Source: Bradysia coprophila
Taxonomy: Eukaryota; Arthropoda; Insecta; Diptera; Sciaridae
Reading direction: 5' to 3'
NCBI RefSeq assembly: GCF_014529535.1
Contig: NW_023503373.1
Span: forward strand, 2,914,001 to 2,978,000
DNA: 64,000 nucleotides
Part shown: one piece after another, positions 50,400 through 60,179 of the stretch
Layout: each line of letters begins with the position of its first letter
Position numbering within the stretch: the stretch's first letter is position 1
Notes under the pieces: model-generated
Database searches by the model: none
What the model was told of the DNA's origin: nothing
The model's input: only the letters and a program-made list of their open reading frames with translations
Translations under genes and position numbers: made by a program

Positions 50400-51842
50400 T
50401 TATTGTTCTGATTGCTCGTCCTTGGAGCTGTACCAACAACGTAGCTCGATCGCCTCTACAATGTTCGGATTCATCTGTTGAAGATAAAGGTGTCCGCGTT
50501 TGAATAAACAAAAACTCAAATTTCCACCTTACTTTAAATGTCGACGATGACAGGCACGATGAGTCTAAACTTTTTCCAGCATAAAGCGTCACTCTGGCGC
50601 GCTTGAACGCGACCACACATCCCGGAGTATAAATTCTTTCGAAATTCTCGGCATTCGTTCCCAAAATTGTCACAATCATCTGAAATTGATCGATTTAAGT
50701 CGTACGTCGAATCATAGAACCATCATTGCAAAAGTTACTTCTTTATCCGATTGGTCAATCAATTTCAATTCTCGCTTCTTCCCCTGTTCCAAATTCTTCA
50801 AAGTTACGTCCTCGATTGGTCCGATTGAGCGGCATATTCCAATGACGTCCATGACATCGTGTTTTTCCTTAATTTCCACAGCCGATAGAGGTTCAAAATT
50901 GAAGGACAAATGAGGTAAATCGTCACGGGAATCTAGTAGAACCTTTGTCGTTTCAGTACACGTCAAAGTGTATTGATTAGTTTGAATTACTCCTGGTTAG
51001 CAAGTCGAACGGCTCACCCTCACGTTAGAGAAGTAATAGATTTTGTCCACCTAAGATAAACTATTGAGCACTCTAACCGTTTTATTAACTAACAATTTGG
51101 TAAGTTACTTCAACACAATCATAGAGCTGATGAACGCCTGTTCCGAAAGCGGAAAGTCTGATTTCGGCACTGTCATCAATGAGATCTAGCGTGGACATAT
51201 TCCATCTCCCTTTTCATTAGTAAACGAGTGTTTGTCACTTTTAATGATTATCCTTGCTCTAATGTATGGTTGACTGTTCAAAGAGAAATCTTTTAAGAAA
51301 TTGTGAAGAAGAACAAAGTTGATGTACTTAACGTCCCCGGAAGTAATTGCTTTATTGGTGTCACTAACGAGTCCAGATGTTCCAATTCATTTGACTTTAG
51401 TGAGTTCTGTCTCATTGGCGTCGATGGAGAGTCTGATACTTTTGGCTCCTGTACTGGAGATGGTGCACGTGTATGTACGGCTGAAACATCGCAGATGATT
51501 AGATACAAGTTGTTTGAAATTGTGAAGCAAACTAACCTGTAGCATCGGGGTGGGAGTATTCTTGAAAATGAATCGGATTTCGTCGAAGACATTTGTCCCC
51601 ATATCGGCAGACTGGTAAATCTTTTCCCGGTTTATCGTATACGGGCATTCTATAATCGTCATCACCAGGATGCGATAGTTCTGACCGATGGACCGCATTA
51701 TTTTTTCTTTGTTAAATAAACCGAATATTGAAAAGGAGATGAGAACAATGGGGCTTGTGTTTTGATTGCACAGCATAACATACCTAAAACATCGGATCCC
51801 GTGTCTGCAGCATTCTCGCGTGGCACTTTGGAGCAAATCCAT
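50400..51842 (-). pseudogene. Tandem PBZ zinc fingers joined to RPA1-like OB folds (disrupted)
   Basis: Seven minus-strand exons: 51842-51784, 51706-51537, 51480-51333, 51273-51109, 51050-50739, 50679-50533 and 50474-50400, with GT-AG introns of 56-77 nt. Exons 1-2 encode two PBZ fingers. The first has ligands C12, C18, H26 and H32 (CRHGIRC, then HRSELSHPGD). The second has C53, C59, H66 and H72 (CRYGDKCLRRNPIHFQEYSH). PBZ fingers bind poly(ADP-ribose) in DNA-repair proteins such as APLF. Exon 3 is a Ser/Pro linker. Exons 4-7 match RPA1: PYIRARI...KSD and LDLIDDSAEIRLSAF (DBD-A), VDKIYYFSN, then DVIGICRSIG, LIDQSDKE, NAENFE, VVAFKRARV, LSSSTFK and NPNIVEAIELRCWY (DBD-B). The zinc-bearing C-terminal OB fold (DBD-C) is absent; the frame stops at 50,400-50,402. 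Lesions: exon 4 needs one extra base near 51,196-51,203 to stay in frame, and exon 5 has an in-frame TAA at 50,997-50,999. Retained introns rule out a retrocopy. Confidence 0.82.
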
Positions 51843-54800
51843 TTATGTCGGTTTTGTTTTATATTAGATATTTGACGAAGTTACAAAGAGCTACGATTTG
51901 AGATCACTTTGATGAGCGCGACAAGGACACAATTGTTTCTGCGTTATTGTGACCGATTGAACGATTTGAAATCGAATTCATGTGTCAACATGAAAAGTAG
52001 TGGGAGGAATTATAACTGCCGTTTTTCAACATGTGACATAACGATTTAGCTAAGACTTATGGGAACATCTCGACTGTATGAAACTCGGATGTAGAGAAAC
52101 TCTAACATTTCTCGTACTCAAAAATTTTTCAAAATTTTCAAAACTCATCAAAGTCAACAACTTTTTAGTATATAATGATCACAAACACTTGTAGCCTGTC
52201 ACAGGCGGCAAGCATATTAACAGTTTTACTGTTCAAACTATTACTTCATTTGATGTAAGATTTTCAGAGATTGATTCAGAAATCTTTTACTTCATTTGTT
52301 TTGAACATGCTTTTTGCTATATAAGACCACATTTGTCAAAGTTTGTCGTTGTCGATAACATATATGACAGCCGTCTGTAAATCTTTTACTTCTCATGTTT
52401 TGAGCATGCTTGTTGATTATAAGACCTACTTAGTCAGAGCTCGTCATTTATTATTGCTGTCGTTGTCGACAACAGATGACAGCGGTCTGTAACAGGTACA
52501 TGTCGTTAGCATCCCCATCATTTAGTGCTGATCTAGGATCGGGCTTGTAGATCTCTTATAAATAACTATTTCAAATTACCTTCAGCAAACAACATCATTA
52601 TCATCATTTTCAGCTTTAAGCTTGCTCGCTTGGTACTTGAATAATTGTTTGGGTGTTTTGACTTTTTAGTTCAATGAACTGTGCTCAATTGGAAATGGTC
52701 GAAGCTTCAGATATGTTCCTGACCTAATATATTCATGTTTTTTTTTTTTACTTCAAAGACATAACCGATCACAGGTAGCATCTATAATTTACTATAGATC
52801 GCTGAACTTCGAATAATAAATTAAGAATCCGAATTGATGTCCTTCTGATTTAAATTTTTATTGCATATTCATCGTTCGGTTATCTTTCTTTATCGTCGTT
52901 GAATCTGATTAATTTGCACTCCACGAAAAAAAAACTCACCAACCAAAATCTCGGAGTTTTATGGTAATACACCTTATCTGCTATACAACTCTGCACACTC
53001 TTATTAATATATCCTACATCCAATATATTTATCTCTTCGAATTGTTACATGTTTACTATTGCCATATTATTAATTTGCCGTGTTTGTTGTTTCATTTTTT
53101 TATGTTATTCTTGATAAGTAGACAACCGAAACCTTAATTTTCATATATTCATCGTTATACTTCAGCAATAACGTGTCAGTCTATCGAGAAACTTTGAAGG
53201 AAAAAGATCACAAATAATATTGAGTCGTTGAAAAGAAAAGTTGATTTTTTGTTATTTAATTTAAATGTGCTGCATTGTACCTGTACCTCAATTTAACGAA
53301 AATAAAAGTTGAAGGTTTTAGGTATTGCTAGGTACGTTTATTGGAATCTACTTATAATTCAATCTTAATTTGAATGCGAGGTTATTATTTTCATCTGCTT
53401 TTTTTCGAGCAGATTTTTTTTTGTGAATCTCTCTCAATTCAAACTATAATTGAACTAAGTCAGTAAAAAAATGGAATTTTGTGCTAATTTTATATTATTT
53501 AACAAATCAAATATCTGTACTACGTTTCTCTTACTTAGTTTTGAATTTCGCTCCGTGAACAAACCCTTTTGTGGTAACATAGTGTTTCAAGTGATATAAT
53601 ACGAGAGATACTGGATCATTTGTCTTAGTGTACTCTTAAAAAAATAGCAAAATGTATTCTAAAACAAGAAAGCTGTCGAACGAACAATAGAATGACAATA
53701 CTTAAACAAACGAAGTAAACAGATTTGATGATTTTATTGTGATATACTAGCAGCTTGCAAAAGATTATTACGCGAAAATTAGCGAAAAACGCAAAACGAG
53801 AGCTTATTGTACATTTATCGTTTTCGTTAAGGTTACCACCGCATACGTGTAAATCAGATGAAACGAATTGATTGACCGTTTCAGCTGCAGCGAAATGTTG
53901 AAATAATTTGAATTTCTTTCAAAATGAAGAAATAAAATCACATAATTTCACAAAATTGAATAATTCAACGGTAATAGGGAAGATTATGCATCGATAATGA
54001 AATAATGTCTTTAATATGTTACACCGCAACAGGTAGTCGAAAAGGTTCATCGAATTGAGGTGTTATTTTATTATCATATTGTAAGTGTTTCACAAAAATG
54101 TATCAGCCGCAGAAGTGGCTTATTTACCAAAATATTCACTATTCCGGCACTGGAAGTTTAGCCTAAACGGTCATCTAATCCCTACTATCAATTCCTATAA
54201 CATTCATCTATTATCTTCCAATACGCTATACACCTTTCATATACTTTCATTTTCAAGATTAGATAGATCGTTATGGTGGTTGTAAGGACGTAAAATAACA
54301 ATATATGCGTAAACCTATCCGATCCATCGAAGAAGATAATCATCATTGTATTTTAATATGTTGTACATGTGCATGAACATGATACAGTAATGGTCTCTAA
54401 TCTAAATGTAGTAACCTGAATTTATTATTAAATAGTTGAGTATCGTAAATTTTGCCGAAGATATCAAAATTACATTTAGTATACAACGGTGGTAGATAAA
54501 ATTCACATCATCGATAACCATATACTATCAATGTTCTATTTTTCCTGTGCATTACACGCGCCCGAAGCCTGAGTAGATTTTCCCCTAGACTGGCTCATTA
54601 ATTAATGGAGTGCTTAATGGCAACATTATCTTGAACAACGATTTTCCTGACCGCGACACGAGGAAATTCAATTATAATCAAATGAGTCATTAACCAAGTA
54701 GAACCATAATGGAGGTTCTTAGGAATGCTGTGAAAAAATACTCGAGATTTGGATCGCTTTATAAAAGAAAACCGTAAATATGTGAATTTGTAATTTATTT

Positions 54801-56340
54801 TATGATTATCAACCAGATAAGGAACTAACAGTGAGTAATTAAAACAACAATTAGCATTTCTGTGCATAATTTACAGCTATCTAAGGTGTAACGGTGACTG
54901 TTTGTGAGGTATGCGTCTGTCGTTGTTTGAAAGAGTATGAATTGAAGCTTTAAGAAAGCTTTCATTCATAAAACTTTGCATATATACACTTTTAGGTCAG
55001 TCTGCGTAAAGGAAACATGATCATTATCTAAACGCGGTAACAGAAGATAGCAATTTAAATGATGCAATCGACAATATGCACACTATAAAAAAGGTTCAAT
55101 GTCAGTGGTCTGTTCTGTTATGTTTGAATAAATTTAATTTTTCCATTGACTTAGTTTTTATATTATGCTCTTATACCAAACAACTTATGCCTGAGTAACA
55201 CATACCATATACCAATGAACCTGTGTTATTATACGAAAACGAAAGTTTTTTTTTACAATTTTTATTTGATCATTGAATCAAATCTCGAGATAACTGGTAT
55301 GTCTAATTATATTTGAGGTTCAGTAAGATCGTAAGATATATTAATTACACAAATGTACTTATTATTGTCAAGGTTACGTTTTATGTATTACATTACATGC
55401 AAGAGGTGTTATCATGTAATTATGTTACATTACACGGTTTTGGTGTTTCTAGGAGAATTTAGTGATTTCTTTTATAATATATCTGAGGTGAGGAAATAGC
55501 CATTGTCTTACCGCATATGACACTTTGTTGTCCTTTCTTGCTTTGTCCTTATCTCGATACGCTCGTGGCACAAAAAAAACACCTCTGAAATGCAACTTAC
55601 CACTTTTTCCTTGGTTAACCAGTAACTATTGTAACTGGGATAATACACAGTTCGACATAATCGAATTTATTCAGGGCACACCTTTTAAAATTACACGTCC
55701 TCGTACAAAAAATGGATTCGCAAACGTAAACAATTTTTTGCTCGTGAAGAATTTGAATAAATTTGATTCGTTTTTTTCGCACACTTTCTGCGAAACGGAT
55801 TAAATTATTTGCTGAATAAAGAAAGATCTTCATTGGGAATTACCAAACCGTGCCAAGAACAGAATCAATTTCGATCAATATTGTTTGGTCCAGTGGTAAG
55901 TGTATACACTTACATGTAAGATTGTCTATTAGGTAGTAAAAATGTACCAAGGTTTCGATATTTTTATTGAGGCGTTTACTCTATTGATGTAAGTGAATAG
56001 CGACTCAAAATATTTACAGCAATATACACTAACACTTTGCATAATGACGTACTACGACTAAATCATAACGCGCATAAAACGTATACATCGTATTTACTAT
56101 GACTGATACTATTTACGAGATACAATATCAAGTCATGCAAATTTTATTCATTGGAAAAAAGCGTTTGTACAAGGAAATACAATTTTCAAACACCGGTATG
56201 CGTCGTTACTGGTACGATATAAATATATCAACCTCGATATCAACCTAACGTTGTCCCTAGCAAAATATATGTTCAATCTATCGAAGTACCAAGACCTTCC
56301 TTCAAAATAATATGAATAAGCTTACCGTTTGTAAAAGCTA
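51843..56340. other. Non-coding stretch between the PBZ-RPA locus and the SLC6 gene
   Basis: No gene is recognised. Two minus-orientation copies of the dispersed repeat lie at 52,282-52,492. The rest is AT-rich, with ORFs below 95 codons and no domains. It should contain the SLC6 promoter and any 5' UTR exons, but no core promoter element could be assigned with confidence. Confidence 0.5.
52282..52492 (-). repeat. Two tandem copies of the dispersed repeat
   Basis: Two head-to-tail units (52,282-52,370 and 52,377-52,492) each read AAATCTTTTACTTC, then GAGCATGCTT or GAACATGCTT, TATAAGACC, then GTCGTTGTCGAYAACA. In reverse complement they follow the same word order as the copies at 32.84 and 34.07 kb. 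Confidence 0.6.
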
Positions 56341-56386
56341 CAAACAGCCTCGATGAAGCTTCATCGAGGCTGTTTAGTAAAAGCTA
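56331..56386. repeat. Perfect 34-bp palindrome flanked by a 10-bp direct repeat
   Basis: AAACAGCCTCGATGAAG is followed immediately by its exact reverse complement (56,342-56,375), with one base on each side. GTAAAAGCTA occurs as an exact direct repeat on both sides (56,331-56,340 and 56,377-56,386). It lies about 125 bp upstream of the SLC6 start codon. The direct repeat looks like a duplication made when the palindrome was inserted, but no known element is this small. Confidence 0.85.
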
Positions 56387-56499
56387 TCGTACCGTCGTGC
56401 ACATGGTGGGCGAGAATTTGGGTGACTGTAGTCGATTCAGACTCATTTTATATTTATTCTTATTAACAAAATAAATCCTTTCTTTGTTGGTTCAGAAAA

Positions 56500-59400
56500 A
56501 TGGTGTACGATAATCGAGGATTCGAAAGTGACGAGCTCGGCAATGCAACAACGAACAACATAAAACACGTACCAATTTCCAAACTGGATTTTACACGAAA
56601 TACCAACAAGGTTAGAAGATAATGTTCTAACAACTTCCTCAATTTTACTTTACATATATGATTGACATACACCCAACAGCCTCCCGATGCAGCCCCATCA
56701 GTTCCAGCGATAGCACCGAAGGAACGTGATGGTTGGGGTAATGATATTGAATTTTTATTCAGTTGCATTGCTATGTCAGTCGGATTGGTAAATGGTTTGG
56801 TTTTTATTCTTCAAATTTCATTAAATAATTCCGCATTTTCAGGGCAATGTTTGGCGATTTCCATTTGCTGCTTTGGACAACGGAGGTGGAGCGTTTCTCA
56901 TTCCATATTTTATAGTTTTATTTGTGGTTGGACGACCCATTTACTATTTAGAAATGATTGTTGGGCAATTTTCCAGTAGAGGAAGTGCAAAAGTGTATGA
57001 CATGGTTCCAGCTATGAGAGGTACAGCCAGCAATATCTTCAAAAAAATTTGTTATTATCATTAAGATCATTGAGAACATCCTCAACAATACTGCGTCTTA
57101 ATATTTCGGACGAAAGTCAAACGTGTCCCGTGGAATTCAGCTCCACGGAATGTTCTTTTCTATTTTGTAATATTTTTCGACTCTTAAATACTAATACAGG
57201 TATTGGTTACGGACAAGTCACATCGGTAGGCATTGTGTCTACGTATTACGTGAGTATGTGAGTAGATTTGTTTTTACAAATTTCCGTTACGAAATCTCAC
57301 CAAATTTATATTCACTCGTGCCATAAATGCAATAGCATGGCACTTACGTTGAAGTATTTCTGGGACTCTTTTCAAGCTCCTCTGCCATGGAGCGTCTGTA
57401 AAGTTGAATGGGGTTCAGAATGTACTTCATCACTCGCATCGAATAACGAATCAGCTGTCAACAGTACGGTTTCACTGAAGTCATCAGCTGAATTATACTT
57501 TCAGTAAGTAGCAAACCCACATTTCCATGAAGCTGATTGACTGTTACGTACTTTCTTGGGCATCTAGTTAAATTGGCATTACATGGTTCTAGGTTCATTG
57601 GTTTTATATTAACAATCATCCCACAAACATTTCAATTCATACCCTAGCCACTGTTCACTAGAAATTACAATAAATTAACTACGAATTAAGGCACTGGTTA
57701 TGGACAAGTTATCGCTGTGTTTTGGCTTTGCACTTATTACGCTTCGACGATGGCGGTTATAACACGATATTTAATTGACTCCTTTCAACCCACATTACCT
57801 TGGGCAAACTGCAAAAATGAGTGGCAAAGTTGCATCAGTTCTAGTCAAACTAACAATCACACTAACAACTTAAATTATTCATTTACTTCTGTGGTTCAGG
57901 GCAGCCATATAATGAGTAGTTCTGAACATTATTTTACGTAAGGGGCTGAATTATGCAAGGCATAGTCCCATATCCATTAATAATTTTTAAATTTGCTCAT
58001 CACAGAAACGAAGTGCTCAAAGAGAAAGACAACATAGACGACGGTATCGGAATACCTGGTAGGAGTTTAACAAAATTTGTTTTGAATCAAAGAATGTTCA
58101 TGAATGTTACGTATACTAGACTGGAGGCTCGGCCTATGCTTGCTGGCATCGTGGGGATGTGTGCTGATAATATTGGTCAAAGGTGTCCGCAGCTCCGGCA
58201 AAGCGTCGTATTTCTTAGCCGTTTTTCCCTATGTGGGAATGGGAATATTGTTAGTTCGGGCGTGCACATTAGAAGGGGCGGCAGATGGTATTCTGTATTT
58301 CATAAAACCGCAATTCGGCAAGTTATTGGATCCGACTGTGAGTAACTCTTGAATTGTGGAATTTTACACTACATTTCAGTCATGCATTGCGTTTGCAGGT
58401 GTGGTATGCAGCCGTAACACAATGTTTCTTTTCATTATCCGTATGTTTCGGCAATATTATCATGTATTCGTCGTACAACAAATTTTCGCACAATATATAC
58501 AGAGACTCGACTGTAGTGGCACTATTAGATACTTTCACGTCGTTAATAGCTGGCTGTACAATTTTTGCCATATTAGGTCATTTAGCACATTTAACTGGAT
58601 CTGACGATATAGGCAGCGTCGTCAAAGGTGGAACTGGTCTCGCTTTCATATCGTATCCTGGTACGACTTAAGACTAAACTTTTATTGATTTTCTAATTTT
58701 TAACGAATCAAATGTTCTCGCAACAAAGACGCTATCGCCAAATTCGAGTGGCTGCCTCAAGTAACGTTTTACTGCTGAGCGAAAAAATGTGCCAACTTTT
58801 GTACTAAAACTTGTTTCAGCTTTTCTCCGTGGTATTTTTCTTTATGCTGTTCGTATTGGGTGTCGGATCAAATATTGCAATGACATCATGCGTTATGACT
58901 GTTATCCGGGATCAATTTCCAAGTGTAAAAGCTTGGCATGCAGCATCCGGTGTGACAATGATTGGACTCTTGATTGGTTTTGTTTATGTGACACCGGTAT
59001 TTATATTTAGAATAGAAACTTTCGGTTCATTTTTTTTCAAACTCCTCAAAACCGTTCTAGGGAGGTCAATTCGTTCTGAATTTAGTGGACTTCTTTGGAG
59101 CATCGTTTACAGCATATATTTTGGCCATCGCTGAATTGATCGCTTTCGGATGGATATACGGTAGGGCGATCAGGAGATAGAGATACTTACAACTAATTTT
59201 TGCATTGATCTTGTGTTAGGAGTGAATCGTATATGCCAAGATACTGTGTTTATGACGGGAAAAAATCCGGGTCTCTATTGGCGAATTTGTTGGGGATTTC
59301 TGACACCTCTTCTAATGGTGGCCATTTTACTGTACACATTCTTTACTTACCAGCCGTTAAAATACCACGACATCTATTATCCAGACTCTGCCTACGGTAA

Positions 59401-60179
59401 CATTATTTTACATCCTTATGCACGGTAAAGTGCACTTTAAATCACTGTTTGCGACAGGGAAAATGCACTTACCGTCCACAAACATGTAATATATATTATG
59501 CACCTGTTGCCAAGATTGGTATTTTGACGTGTAGGACATTATTGCCCTAGCCGAAGGCGTGAGTCATAATGCCTACACGTCAAAATAACAGTCTGGCAAT
59601 AGGTGCATATCATATTTTATCTGTCGATAACAGTTATATCGAGATAAACAAAAACTCCCTAGAGGGATAAGCTCGAGATTATCGTTCTAGACAGATAAAA
59701 TGTGTTACGTCACTGCTTGTAAATGCTTGTTTAGGCATGTGTGATTACTCCACTCGCCTTCGGCTCGTTCCGCAAACCTCACACTTGCCTAAACAAATAT
59801 TTACAAACAGTGACGTAACATACTATTGTTGAATCAATCCTTTAAAATCTGAATGTATTTCCTCAGCCGCTGGTTGGACTATTTCGGCATTCGGCATCGT
59901 ACAGTTGCCATTGTGGTGTATATACGCAATAATTAAGCAAAAAGGTGACACATGGCTCGAGAAAATACAAGGAGCTTTTCGTCCGAAGTCTGATTGGGGA
60001 CCGAGGTAATGCAATTTTCGTGTTTCATTGAGAAACAAGAACCTTATCGCCAATTAATTTGTAGTGATCCAGTCACATTCCAACGGTATCAAAAGTATCG
60101 CACAGACAACTGTTTGAATATCGAAATTTTCGAGAATGATCGATGGTACAACAGAGTAAAACGAAATGTGTTCGGCTGA
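56500..60179 (+). CDS. SLC6 sodium-coupled transporter, nutrient amino-acid transporter type (isoform A, 631 aa)
   Basis: Exons: 56500-56610, 56680-56787, 56843-57020, 57200-57257, 57336-57503, 58006-58058, 58120-58337, 58399-58660, 58729-58760, 58820-58996, 59061-59160, 59220-59396, 59867-60005 and 60065-60179. All join in phase. The protein has a cytosolic N-terminus, then TM1 with the family hallmark [26 protein letters not shown] (split by an intron after SVGL). TM2 follows, with [20 protein letters not shown]3 and the Asn/Ser-rich extracellular loop 2 come from exons 4-5, or from an alternative exon at 57,691-57,937. The unwound TM6 region shows [20 protein letters not shown], and later helices follow to a soluble tail ending RNVFG. 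Length fits SLC6. The sequence style matches insect NATs, which drive Na+-coupled uptake of neutral or essential amino acids; the substrate is inferred, not shown. A TTCAG acceptor just before the ATG suggests a spliced 5' UTR. Exon 9 is only 32 nt. Confidence 0.93.
57691..57937 (+). CDS. Alternative TM3/EL2 exon of the SLC6 gene (isoform B, 638 aa)
   Basis: This 247-nt exon starts after TTAAG and ends at ...CATTATTTTAC before GTAAGG. It encodes the same segment as exons 4+5: [17 protein letters not shown] against [17 protein letters not shown], then [14 protein letters not shown] against [14 protein letters not shown], and SSEHYFT against SAELYFQ. Its entry phase (1) and exit phase (2) are identical to those of the exon 4-5 pair, so it can replace them but not be added to them without duplicating TM3. 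It carries its own Asn-rich glycosylation-type loop. Its acceptor lacks a strong pyrimidine tract, so use may be regulated. Confidence 0.85.
59499..59820. repeat. Three consecutive palindromes filling SLC6 intron 12
   Basis: P1: 59,499-59,546 against 59,563-59,610 (ATGCACCTGTTGCCA, TTTTGACGTGTAGG, ATTATTGCC arms). P2: 59,613-59,625 against 59,690-59,701 (ATTTTATCTGTC/GACAGATAAAAT). P3: 59,702-59,741 against 59,780-59,820 (GTTACGTCACTG, TTGTTTAGGCA arms). The loops of P1 (GCCGAAGGCG) and P3 (CGCCTTCGGC) are complementary to each other. The three units follow one another with almost no gap. Confidence 0.8.

Noticed and set aside
50993..51023. A 31-nt GTGAGG...CTAACCAG segment that looks like a miniature intron and would remove the TAA in exon 5 of the PBZ-RPA locus
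   Set aside because: It is much shorter than any other intron in the window, and removing it puts the next codons out of frame or onto another stop (GAG TAA). The stop is treated as a lesion.
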